This document shows, piece by piece, positions 1 to 6,203 of a stretch of DNA of 9,140 nt (positions are counted from its first letter, which is position 1; each line of letters begins with the position of its first letter). The stretch is from Spirochaetia bacterium (GTDB taxonomy: Bacteria; Spirochaetota; Spirochaetia; Treponematales; Breznakiellaceae). The stretch is taken from NCBI GenBank assembly GCA_025997875.1, contig BNVE01000150.1, forward strand, positions 1 through 9,140. The letters run 5' to 3'. Position numbers and translations under genes: made by a program. The notes under the pieces were generated by a model, which searched no databases, was not told the DNA's origin, and saw nothing but the letters and a program-made list of their open reading frames with translations.

Positions 1-470
1 CCGGGCCGCAGAGATTGTGCAGTCCGGGGAAATCGGCAGGGGATTGTAGATAAAGTCCACCCTGGGGTCCGGACCCATTGGGGGTGGAAACGGTACATAA
101 AGGCTTCCATCAGGGGAACCCCCTTCCTGGCGCAGTACTCGGCAGCCTCCACCGCTTCCCCGGCGTTCAGGCAGAGGGGCTTTTCGCAGAGCATGGGCTT
201 ACCCGCATCGGCCGCCTTCTTGATATACTCCAGGTGCAGATGGTTCGGCAGGGGATTGTAGATAAAGTCCACCCTGGGGTCCGCAATAAGCGCCTCATAG
301 GACCCATAGGAAACCGCGAAGTCCCATTTTTCGGCAAACTGTTTAGCCTTCGCCGCATCCCTGGATGCAACCGCGTAGGGTTCGATCAGCAGGGATGCCC
401 GCAGCGGAGTCGCCACCCTCAGCGCATAATGCCCGGAACACCCAAGGACGCCCATTCGTAACTTTTCCAT
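1..470 (-). CDS. Gfo/Idh/MocA-family oxidoreductase, N-terminal part, disrupted and cut by window edge
   Basis: NAD(P)-dependent dehydrogenase of the Gfo/Idh/MocA family; the substrate cannot be told from this fragment, but sugars or diols are usual. Translation from the ATG at 468-470 gives a Rossmann start with G7-V-L-G10-C-S-G13, an N72-P-L-P-N segment after the fourth strand, the family E96-K97-P98 motif, and an MEAFMYRFHPQW stretch ending at residue 132. This last block is typical of the dihydrodiol-dehydrogenase-like branch. A ribosome site, AGGGGG, lies about 5 bases before the ATG, which supports this start. After residue 133 the homology stops: bases 33-71 are a copy of bases 245-283 from the same gene, read in another frame (offset 212, not a multiple of 3). 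No stop codon appears in the 71 bases left. The gene is therefore either rearranged and probably non-functional, or lies at an assembly junction. The family call is firm; the intactness is not. Confidence 0.8.
   Translation of the reverse strand, partial: MEKLRMGVLGCSGHYALRVATPLRASLLIEPYAVASRDAAKAKQFAEKWDFAVSYGSYEALIADPRVDFIYNPLPNHLHLEYIKKAADAGKPMLCEKPLCLNAGEAVEAAEYCARKGVPLMEAFMYRFHPQWVRTPGWTLSTIPCRFPRTAQSLRP
33..71. repeat. 39-bp exact direct repeat, copy at gene break (partner at 245-283)
   Basis: Bases 33-71 are identical to bases 245-283. The partner copy encodes residues of the oxidoreductase around D-P-R-V-D-F-I-Y-N-P-L-P. This copy sits at the point where the gene loses homology and is read out of frame there. 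The junction shares GGGTCCG with the native sequence, a microhomology that would fit recombination, template switching or chimeric assembly. In its own native frame the copy continues to the window edge without a stop. Confidence 0.9.
245..283. repeat. 39-bp exact direct repeat, in-frame partner within oxidoreductase gene
   Basis: This is the probable original of the duplicated 39 bases. It lies in the correct reading frame of the Gfo/Idh/MocA gene, in the conserved region just before the helix leading to the EKP motif. Confidence 0.9.
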
Positions 471-801
471 AAGTTCCCCCTTATGGCAATAGAATAATGC
501 ATTAAGAGGGGGGAAGTCTCCCCCCTCGCTTCAGCCCTGCGGGCTTCCGCTACCCCTCTCTGCGGGGGCTTTGCCCCCGCAACGCCCCCAGCTTGATGAC
601 AGGTGGCGTTGCGTTCCTCAATGTTTCGGTGCAGAGCAACATCACTATTTGTGAAAACGGTATATGTGTATGGGCGCGCATCCGGTTAATCGGCATACTG
701 GCGGAGTTGTTGAGTGATGCTATCAAGCTTTTATTTTTTTGCAAAAATCATTATATTTTACCTAAAATAGCTATCTGTGCTATATCGGGTTCTCGGTTTC
801 T
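471..801. other. Intergenic region with GC-rich hairpins then AT-rich DNA
   Basis: This is the upstream region of the oxidoreductase gene and the downstream region of the AT-rich gene ending at 802. It holds the ribosome site of the oxidoreductase (about 476-481), the hairpin repeat copy A (506-587), then a moderately GC-rich stretch to about 720, after which composition falls sharply. Short open frames here start without ribosome sites and run through the hairpin repeat, so I do not call them genes. A TATAAT-like hexamer on the minus strand at 750-755 lacks a convincing -35 partner. I see no clear terminator for the gene ending at 802. Confidence 0.6.
506..587 (+). repeat. GC-rich hairpin repeat, copy A
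   Basis: Three inverted repeats follow one another: a 9-bp stem at 506-514 with 519-527 around a 4-base loop, a short AGCCC/GGGCT stem at about 533-545, and a perfect 9-bp stem at 561-569 with 573-581 around TTT. An inverted relative, copy B, lies at 2368-2457. The two share GAGGGGGGAA, CGCTTCA, CGCTACC and CTCTCTG in the same order, and each then ends in a G/C hairpin. No T-run follows the last stem, so this is not a classical terminator. It looks like a dispersed genomic repeat. Confidence 0.65.
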
Positions 802-1932
802 TCAGGCCCTTTTGTGAATTAGATCGTTATATTTTTTTATTAGTTCACCTACATTTCCGTTATCTAAATCATCTAAACGCATTGCATCCTCCCACATAGC
901 GTGCCAAGCCAAAAGGAGTGTTTGCCCAATATGGCCTGTTGATTCGTATACAATAGGTTTTGAGAACCACTTGTCATATATTTTATAATTCAAACATGCT
1001 TTATAATTATTTTCATTGGTTTGAATGATGCGACCACGAATATTCAAATCCCCAATAAATTTATTATCAATAATATTACCATCCTTCAACTCGTTGTAAA
1101 ATCTAACAAGTAACCTTTTATTTTTATCATTTTCGGCCTTTCCAAAATTAGACAATAATTTTACCAATATAGGCCCGGTCGATTCAAGAAGTTCTTGGGT
1201 TTGCAATGGATCGTGACATAATATCGAAACTTGGCCGCCCTTTCCAATATACTCAGAAAGTGTGATATATTGGTCATTGTTCTTATAACATTTTTCCCAT
1301 TGTCCACAATCCGTACACTTCCCATTTCTTTTAGCACGAATCTTTCTTAGAGATTCCAATGGAGAAAATTTCTTTTGCTTGCCGTCATTTTTGCATTCAA
1401 GCACCTCCCCCAGAAAATCCAATACTCCTTCAATAATTTTTAATTGTCCATGTTCTTTTTGTTCTTTGATTAAATTAGAATACCATGTGTTTAGCTTTTT
1501 TTTAGTATAAAAATATGAATGGTTAAGATAAAAACAAAGTACAACAAAGGCAATAACTGTTATTATAGACGTGAATACTAGAGCATGGATAAGATTCGAT
1601 ATAGTTAAAGAATCTTTTTCTCCCAGAGTTTTCAGAGTTTTCCACAGATTATCCCGTGTTATTTCTGAAGCACCATGGTTTTCCTCTATAATTTTTTTTG
1701 CAGTAAGAATAAGGAGAAACAAAGGATTAACAACTAATAACGAAAGTGATCTTCGCAAAAAAAACTTAAATTTTCCTCTACGATTTGCCGGAGACTTACA
1801 TATTATATCTACCGGAGACTTACATATTTGAATAAATAGAATGATTGTTAATGACAATATAATTCCATAATAATTATTAATAGTGGACTTTTCCGTAAGG
1901 ATAGAAACAAAAATATTTATAATTTTTTCCAC
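802..1932 (-). CDS. Orphan membrane protein with Cys cluster and possible degenerate PLD-like C-terminal domain
   Basis: Uncharacterised 376-residue protein; I do not recognise a named family. The start is GTG at 1930-1932, with AGAGAGG about 9 bases upstream. Three hydrophobic segments are visible, roughly residues 20-37, 62-78 and 112-136, followed by a charged, probably cytoplasmic part of about 235 residues. That part holds a zinc-knuckle-like C206-x2-C209-x5-C215, then a pattern of 'GGQVSILCHDP' (232-242), 'LLVRFYNEL' (274-282) and 'LLLAWHAMWEDA' (339-350). This order resembles the PLD-like modules without HKD residues that occur in some bacterial sensor or defence proteins; this is inference from pattern only. 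An 8-residue repeat, ICKSP at 36-40 and 44-48, lies after the first helix. The gene is strongly AT-rich and Lys/Asn/Ile-rich, unlike every neighbour, and stands alone between repeat borders, suggesting acquisition by transfer. Confidence 0.8.
   Translation of the reverse strand: MEKIINIFVSILTEKSTINNYYGIILSLTIILFIQICKSPVDIICKSPANRRGKFKFFLRRSLSLLVVNPLFLLILTAKKIIEENHGASEITRDNLWKTLKTLGEKDSLTISNLIHALVFTSIITVIAFVVLCFYLNHSYFYTKKKLNTWYSNLIKEQKEHGQLKIIEGVLDFLGEVLECKNDGKQKKFSPLESLRKIRAKRNGKCTDCGQWEKCYKNNDQYITLSEYIGKGGQVSILCHDPLQTQELLESTGPILVKLLSNFGKAENDKNKRLLVRFYNELKDGNIIDNKFIGDLNIRGRIIQTNENNYKACLNYKIYDKWFSKPIVYESTGHIGQTLLLAWHAMWEDAMRLDDLDNGNVGELIKKYNDLIHKRA
1788..1828. repeat. 17-bp direct repeat with 24-bp period inside the orphan gene
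   Basis: The same 17 bases (CCGGAGACTTACATATT) occur at 1788-1804 and 1812-1828. The 24-bp period keeps the frame and yields the doubled ICKSP in the protein just after the first membrane segment. It is probably a slippage duplication. Confidence 0.85.
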
Positions 1933-2204
1933 AGTATTCGGCCTCTCTTTACCCCAACAATGATTAAAATAAGTATTGTTTCAAACCAGTTCATTTTGAT
2001 CGAGTTTGAATCACACAGGAGGTCATTAAGTTTCCATTAGCAAAATTATGCCAACATTATAACTGCCCAATAGTATCCAGCCCTGTGACCTCTTATAAGC
2101 TACTGGTTTTATTTATATCGGAATAAAAACGGGAATATTAAGCGTAAAATCCTAAAAAAATGCTTTTTTTATAACGTTCCTCCTGTACAGGTACACAAAT
2201 ATAC

Positions 2205-2369
2205 CTAGTACCTTGTAGCAACTAAAAAGAATATAAACCACAAAGGACAAGAAGGACACAAAGTAAGAAAGAACTATTATCCTATTCCCCCTTCGTGTTC
2301 CTTTGTGTCCTCTGTGGTGGTTTTTCGTACTCCTTTTTATCTACATCTTTAGTTGTTACAAGATACTAG
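2205..2369. mobile_element. MITE-like inverted-repeat element, 165 bp
   Basis: Terminal inverted repeats lie at 2205-2226 and 2348-2369, matching at 20 of 22 positions, and both outer ends read CTAG. Inside, a second pair of related arms (about 2236-2263 and 2291-2322) carries ACCAC plus repeated AAGGACA/GGACACAAAG units in opposite orientations. The whole could fold into one long hairpin. It has no coding capacity. CTAG at both ends could be a 4-bp target duplication of the kind made by some IS5-type elements, with terminal repeats then starting TAYCTTGTARCAACTAAA; this is inference. I recall similar ACCACAAAGGACACAAAG-type repeats from many environmental genomes. Confidence 0.7.
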
Positions 2370-2457
2370 CCCCCCCGATGGGGCTCCCCTCAGAGAGGGT
2401 AGCGAAAAAGCCTTAAGCATGCGACGGCTTTGAAGCGTGGGGAAAAATTCCCCCCTC
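2368..2457 (-). repeat. GC-rich hairpin repeat, copy B (inverted relative to copy A)
   Basis: Read on the minus strand, this segment has the same ordered blocks as copy A: GAGGGGGGAA (2448-2457), CGCTTCA (2431-2437) and CGCTACCCTCTCTG (2391-2404). It then has an AGCCCC/GGGGCT hairpin (2368-2373 with 2380-2385). The part between CGCTTCA and CGCTACC differs in length and sequence. A GGGGAA-AAA-TTCCCC stem lies at 2439-2453. The element sits directly after the ABC-F stop codon and touches the MITE-like repeat. Confidence 0.6.
2405..2431 (-). terminator. Possible intrinsic terminator of the helicase/ABC-F operon
   Basis: On the minus strand, AAAGCC (2431-2426) pairs with GGCTTT (2412-2407) across a 13-base loop, and the T-run extends to 2405. 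It lies about 30 bases after the ABC-F stop. The stem is only 6 bp, so strength is uncertain; the GGGGAA/TTCCCC stem just before it may help. Confidence 0.4.
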
Positions 2458-2458
2458 C

Positions 2459-4093
2459 CTATATCTGCAGCCGCTCCGCATGATGATACGCCTGAGTCCG
2501 CAGTTCCTTTACCGATTCGTCGGTGAGGTAGTCGTCGAAGGGCATCATGCGGTCGATAAGGCCGCCGGGAACGATTTCGATGATGCGGTTGGCGATGGAG
2601 TTGATGAACTCGTGGTCGTGGGAGTTGAAGAGGATTACGCCGTTGAAGGCGGCGAGGCCGTCGTTGAGGGCGGTGATGGATTCCAGGTCCAGGTGGTTGG
2701 TGGGCTCGTCGAGGATGAGGACGTTGGCGCCGGAGAGCATCATCTTGGCGAGGAGGCAGCGGACCTTTTCGCCCCCGGAGAGGACATTCACGGGTTTGAG
2801 GGCCTCGTCCCCGGAAAAGAGCATCCGCCCCAGGAAGCTGCGGACGTAGGTGTCGTCCTGATCCGGGGAGTACTGCTTGAGCCAATCGGTGATGGAAAGG
2901 GCGGAGCTGAAGTAGGCGCTGTTTTCCTTGGGGAAGTAGGAGAAGGCCGTGGTTTGTCCCCAGTAAAAGTCGCCACTTTCCTGCTGCTTTTCTCCAGCGA
3001 GGATATCAAAGAGGGCGGTTTTGGCGGCGTGTTCGATGCCCACAAAGGCGATCTTGTCGCCCCGGTTTACCAGGAGGGAAAAGTCGTTTAACAGTTTTGT
3101 TCCTTCTGCGGAAAAGCACAGTTTTTCTACGCGCAGCACGTTGTTACCGATTTCGCGGTTGGGTTTGAAGCCCACGTAGGGGAACTTGCGGCTGGTGACG
3201 ACGATGTTTTCAAGGTCCAGTTTTTCCAGCACCTTTTTGCGGCTCGTGGCCTGCCGGCTTTTGGAGGCGTTACTCGCAAAACGCTGGATGAATTCCTTTA
3301 ACTCCTTGGCCTTGTCTTCCCGTTTTTTCAGCTGATCCTTGGCCTGGCGCTGGAGCATCTGGCTCATCTGGTACCAGAAATCGTAGTTTCCCGAATAGGG
3401 GGTGATCTTGCCGAAGTCGATGTCGCAGATCATGGTGCACACTGCGTTGAGGAAGTGGCGGTCGTGGGAGACCACTATTACGGTGTTGGGAAAGTTGATG
3501 AGGAATTCTTCCAGCCAGGAAATCGATTCAAGGTCAAGGCCGTTGGTGGGTTCGTCCAGTAACAGTATGTCGGGGCTGCCGAAGAGGGCCTGGGCCAAAA
3601 GGACCCGGACTTTTTTTGATTCGTCCAGTTCCGACATGAGTCTGCCATGGTCGCTTTCGTCGAGGCCGAGGCCCGAGAGGAGCTGGCCCGCCTGGGCTTC
3701 CGCTTCCCAGCCGCCCAGGTCGGCGAAGTCCGCTTCCAATTCGCTGGCCCGCATGCCGTCCGCTTCGGAAAAATCTTCCTTGGCGTAGATGGCTTCCCGT
3801 TCCTTTTGGACGGCGTAGAGTTTGGGGTAACCCATGACCACCGTTTCCAGGACCGGGTATTCCTCGAAGGCGAAGTGGTCCTGCTTCAACACGGCCATGC
3901 GCTGGCCGGTGCTGACGGAGATGTCCCCCCGGTCGTGTTCGATTTGCCCGGAAAGTATATTGAGGAAGGTTGATTTTCCCGCCCCGTTGGCGCCGATGAT
4001 GCCGTAGCAGTTGCCGGGGGTGAATTTGAGATTTACATCCTTGAAGAGGGTGCGCTCTCCGAATTTGAGACTGAGGTCGGTTACGGTAATCAA
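2459..4093 (-). CDS. ABC-F family ATPase (YbiT-like), soluble
   Basis: Duplicated ABC ATPase without membrane segments; ABC-F proteins bind the ribosomal E-site region and act in translation, ribosome rescue or antibiotic protection. Domain 1: Walker A GANGAGKST (34-42), Q-loop Q71, a degenerate signature SELDESKK (154-161), Walker B DILLLDEP (175-182), H210. A charged linker spans about 240-300. Domain 2: altered Walker A GIEHAAKT (352-359), normal LSGGE (438-442), Walker B VLILDEP (458-464), H492. The non-canonical first signature is normal in YbiT relatives. The AAKT Walker A lacks the last glycine; I recall similar AKT variants in relatives of this branch. At 544 residues the length is normal for the family. 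The start is TTG (4091-4093), with AAGGA 9 bases upstream inside the end of the helicase gene and only 5 bases between the genes, so the two are co-transcribed and probably translationally coupled. Confidence 0.92.
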   Translation of the reverse strand: MITVTDLSLKFGERTLFKDVNLKFTPGNCYGIIGANGAGKSTFLNILSGQIEHDRGDISVSTGQRMAVLKQDHFAFEEYPVLETVVMGYPKLYAVQKEREAIYAKEDFSEADGMRASELEADFADLGGWEAEAQAGQLLSGLGLDESDHGRLMSELDESKKVRVLLAQALFGSPDILLLDEPTNGLDLESISWLEEFLINFPNTVIVVSHDRHFLNAVCTMICDIDFGKITPYSGNYDFWYQMSQMLQRQAKDQLKKREDKAKELKEFIQRFASNASKSRQATSRKKVLEKLDLENIVVTSRKFPYVGFKPNREIGNNVLRVEKLCFSAEGTKLLNDFSLLVNRGDKIAFVGIEHAAKTALFDILAGEKQQESGDFYWGQTTAFSYFPKENSAYFSSALSITDWLKQYSPDQDDTYVRSFLGRMLFSGDEALKPVNVLSGGEKVRCLLAKMMLSGANVLILDEPTNHLDLESITALNDGLAAFNGVILFNSHDHEFINSIANRIIEIVPGGLIDRMMPFDDYLTDESVKELRTQAYHHAERLQI

Positions 4094-4098
4094 TATTA

Positions 4099-6084
4099 CT
4101 ATTCCTTCTTGAAAATGCCTAAGATGCGGGACAGTATCCCTTTTTTGTTGGGCTTGTTTTCAGTCTGCCCTTGCCTGGCCGGTGTCTGCGATGCGGGTGA
4201 GCTCTGTCCCCGTGGGGGCTGTTGCGAAGGGGCGGACCCTCTTTCGGACCGCCGGTTCTGGCCCCCCTGCCGCTGCCGGTCGTCCCGGTTTCCGCCATGG
4301 CTTGCCCGGTCCTGCCCGGAACGGCTTTGCCGTTCCCCGCGTCCGCCGCGGTCCTGCCGGTCCCCGCCCTGGGAGCCATGCCGCCCGCCGCGGGGGAAGG
4401 GCTTTCTTCCCTGGCCTCCGGCTTCTCCGTTGGCCCGCTGATCATCGACCCCTTGGCCGCCGGACCTCTGGTCTACTGGCTGCGGTCCCTGGCTGGTCCC
4501 TTGGCCTTCGGCTTCGTACTTCTGCTTGTAATAGGCCATCCGCTTGTCAAAGGGGAGTTGTGATATGTCCCCCCGTTCTGCGCCGGCCGCATTTTTTTGA
4601 TCATTTTGTCCGTTTCGGCGGGGGGCCTGGCGGTTTTCGTCCCGGTAGCCGCGGGGAGCTCCGCCGGATGTTCCGCCGCTTCTGCGGTTGTCCCGTGATC
4701 TGCCGCCTTCGCCGCCATGCCGGGCTTCGCCGCCCAGGGGATAACCGCCCTCGCTGCGGACCCGGTCGCCGTGGAAACGGGGGGTTTCGCCCCGTCCCCG
4801 GTCATTGCGGCCCCTGTTGCCGTCACGGCCTCTGTTTCCATCGCCATAGCCGCGTCCGCCATCGCGCCGGCGGCCGCTATCGTGGTCCCGGCCGCCTTCA
4901 CGGCGTACTTCGTAAAAATCGGTATTGATGCGCATGCCCCTGCTTTTGTCGGAGGCGTAGAGTTCTTCGGAGGCGAATTCGGCGGGGATCTTCTTGCCGA
5001 TGTACCGTTCGATGTCGGGCAGCTCGTAGACATCCTGCTCGCTGGCAAGGGTGATGGCCCGGCCGGTCTTGCCCGCACGGGCGGTGCGGCCGATGCGGTG
5101 GACGTAGTTTTCCGCCTCCACCGGGAGGTCATAGTTGACCACCAGGGCAAGCCCTTCGATGTCCAGGCCCCGGGCGGCCACGTCGGTGGCTACCAGGAAA
5201 TTGACATGCCCGGCCTTTACATCGTCGATGACGCTGAGCCGCTTTGACTGGGGCAGGTCCCCGATGATAAATTCGCACTCGTAACCGTTTATCCGCAGCC
5301 GTTTGGCGATAATTTCGGTGTAACGCTTGGTATTGCAGAAGATGATGGCGCTTTCGGGCTTTTCCCGTTCCAGGATGCCCAGGAGGAGCCGCATCTTGTC
5401 TTCCGAGGGGACGTGGTAGAGGATCTGGTCCACCTCGTCCACCGTGACGGTTTCGGGCTCTATTTCAATCTCAAAGGGGTTTTTGGTGTACTCCCAGGCG
5501 AGGTTTTTGACCCAGGCGTTGAGGGTGGCGCTGAAGAGCATGGTCTGCCGCCGGTCCACCGGGGGGATCACCTTGATGAGCTTGCGCAGATCCGGATAAA
5601 AGCCCATGTCGAACATCCGGTCCGCCTCGTCCAGCACCAGGAAGGCGATGTCCATAAGGTTCATCTTGCCGGAGGCGTTCAAATCCAGGACCCGGCCGGG
5701 GGTGCCCACCAGGATCTGCACATTGTCCCGGAGCATCTTTTCCTGCTGGATGTAGCCCACTCCGCCGTAGAAACTGCCGATCTGGAAGGGGAGGTATTTG
5801 CCGATAAGCTTGGCCTCCTCTTCAACCTGAACCGCCAGTTCCCGGGTGGGAACCATGATGATCGCCTTCTTTCCCCGGACAAGGTCCTCGGAGAGGAGGC
5901 GCTGGAAGATGACGATGAGATAGGCGGCTGTTTTTCCGGTCCCGGTCTGGGACTGCACGTAGAGGTCCTGGCCTCCAAAGGCATTGGCAAGCACCTGTTC
6001 CTGAACGGGCATGCAGGTGATGTATTCCGCTTCCGCAATTCCCCGGTGAAGGTCGGGGTGTAAGTTTAATTCTTTAAATTCCAT
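4099..6084 (-). CDS. DEAD-box ATP-dependent RNA helicase with long RG-rich tail (RhlB/RhlE-like)
   Basis: Unwinds or remodels RNA duplexes with ATP; such helicases act in RNA decay, ribosome assembly and cold adaptation. The core (about 1-370) has all motifs: Q-motif Gln Q28, SQTGTGKT (45-52), PTRELA (79-84), TPGR (128-131), DEAD (152-155), SAT (185-187), IIFCNT (247-252), ATDVAARGLDI (299-309), HRIGRTARAG (329-338). Residues 390-640 form a low-complexity Arg/Gly/Gln/Asp tail, expected to be disordered and RNA-binding. An ordered island (DISQLPFDKRMAYYKQKYEA, 506-525) interrupts it, and the protein ends in a short amphipathic basic segment (LSRILGIFKKE). At 661 residues the protein is longer than typical RhlB or RhlE because of this tail. 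First gene of an operon with the ABC-F ATPase. No clear ribosome site precedes the ATG; the upstream bases are AT-only with a TATAAT 6 bases before it. Confidence 0.93.
   Translation of the reverse strand: MEFKELNLHPDLHRGIAEAEYITCMPVQEQVLANAFGGQDLYVQSQTGTGKTAAYLIVIFQRLLSEDLVRGKKAIIMVPTRELAVQVEEEAKLIGKYLPFQIGSFYGGVGYIQQEKMLRDNVQILVGTPGRVLDLNASGKMNLMDIAFLVLDEADRMFDMGFYPDLRKLIKVIPPVDRRQTMLFSATLNAWVKNLAWEYTKNPFEIEIEPETVTVDEVDQILYHVPSEDKMRLLLGILEREKPESAIIFCNTKRYTEIIAKRLRINGYECEFIIGDLPQSKRLSVIDDVKAGHVNFLVATDVAARGLDIEGLALVVNYDLPVEAENYVHRIGRTARAGKTGRAITLASEQDVYELPDIERYIGKKIPAEFASEELYASDKSRGMRINTDFYEVRREGGRDHDSGRRRDGGRGYGDGNRGRDGNRGRNDRGRGETPRFHGDRVRSEGGYPLGGEARHGGEGGRSRDNRRSGGTSGGAPRGYRDENRQAPRRNGQNDQKNAAGAERGDISQLPFDKRMAYYKQKYEAEGQGTSQGPQPVDQRSGGQGVDDQRANGEAGGQGRKPFPRGGRHGSQGGDRQDRGGRGERQSRSGQDRASHGGNRDDRQRQGGQNRRSERGSAPSQQPPRGQSSPASQTPARQGQTENKPNKKGILSRILGIFKKE
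4103..4107 (-). promoter_or_regulatory. Ribosome binding site of ABC-F gene within the helicase 3' end
   Basis: On the minus strand AAGGA lies over the last Lys/Glu codons of the helicase gene, with 9 bases to a TTG codon. It decides the TTG start, since no ATG or GTG is available at this spacing and the conserved N-terminus begins right there (ITVTDLSLKFG). Confidence 0.7.
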
Positions 6085-6090
6085 ATTATG

Positions 6091-6119
6091 ATTATATTTA
6101 TATCTTTTTTTAGAAAAAA
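6091..6119 (-). promoter_or_regulatory. Possible promoter of the helicase operon, placed for a leaderless or very short leader
   Basis: On the minus strand a perfect TATAAT (6096-6091) ends 6 bases before the helicase ATG, with a poor T-rich -35 (6119-6114) at a 17-base spacing. An overlapping TATAAA lies at 6102-6097. If used, transcription would start at or within a few bases of the ATG, which agrees with the lack of a ribosome site. Confidence 0.35.
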
Positions 6120-6144
6120 TGAATAGACCAGGGATGCGCCAATT

Positions 6145-6175
6145 GGGGACAGAGCTCGACGCGGGGACAGAGCTC
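6145..6175. repeat. 13-bp direct repeat GGGGACAGAGCTC, two copies, 18-bp period
   Basis: The copies lie at 6145-6157 and 6163-6175, between the divergent helicase operon and the envelope pair. GGGGACAG-type repeats are, as I recall, frequent in intergenic DNA of many bacteria, sometimes near REP-associated transposases. No such gene is seen here. It could also be a paired protein-binding site. Confidence 0.8.
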
Positions 6176-6203
6176 AGCGCCGATACGATGCTGTTATGGG
6201 AAC

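Larger units (their letters stand above)
1933..2458. other. AT-rich intergenic region ending in two repeat elements
   Basis: No gene is supported in this 526-base stretch. Bases 1933-2200 are AT-rich and upstream of the orphan gene; they hold its ribosome site and any promoter, but no -35/-10 pair stands out. Small symmetric sites are seen: CCTGTACAGG at 2182-2191, and a 7-A/7-T arm pair at 2154-2170 around TGC. From 2205 onward the DNA is filled by a MITE-like inverted repeat (2205-2369) and then by hairpin repeat copy B (2368-2457), which carries the possible terminator of the helicase/ABC-F operon. Confidence 0.6.

Noticed and set aside
78..461. 127-codon open frame on the plus strand
   Set aside because: It is antisense to the oxidoreductase gene, which shows clear Rossmann and EKP motifs on the minus strand.
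561..581. Perfect 9-bp hairpin considered as an intrinsic terminator
   Set aside because: No T-run follows on either strand; it fits better as part of the dispersed hairpin repeat.
550..817. Small open frames on both strands (593-817 plus, 550-744 minus)
   Set aside because: They run through or next to the GC-rich hairpin repeat, have no ribosome sites, and one starts from TTG; the minus frame's end is just translated repeat.
2154..2170. Seven A / seven T symmetric arms considered as a terminator
   Set aside because: The stem is purely A/T, with no GC-rich stem, and no gene ends just before it.
2236..2322. GGACACAAAG-type units considered as a CRISPR array
   Set aside because: Units are about 11-12 bases, imperfect and arranged as opposing arms of one hairpin; there are no regular spacers and no cas genes.
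2480..3091. 203-codon open frame on the plus strand
   Set aside because: It lies opposite the ABC-F gene in GC-rich DNA; its V/G/E-rich product is an antisense shadow without a ribosome site or family resemblance.
4182..4928. 248-codon open frame on the plus strand
   Set aside because: It is the antisense of the RG-rich helicase tail; the R/P/G-rich product mirrors that low complexity.
5413..6063. 216-codon open frame on the plus strand
   Set aside because: It is opposite the helicase core, whose motifs are complete; there is no sign of independent coding.
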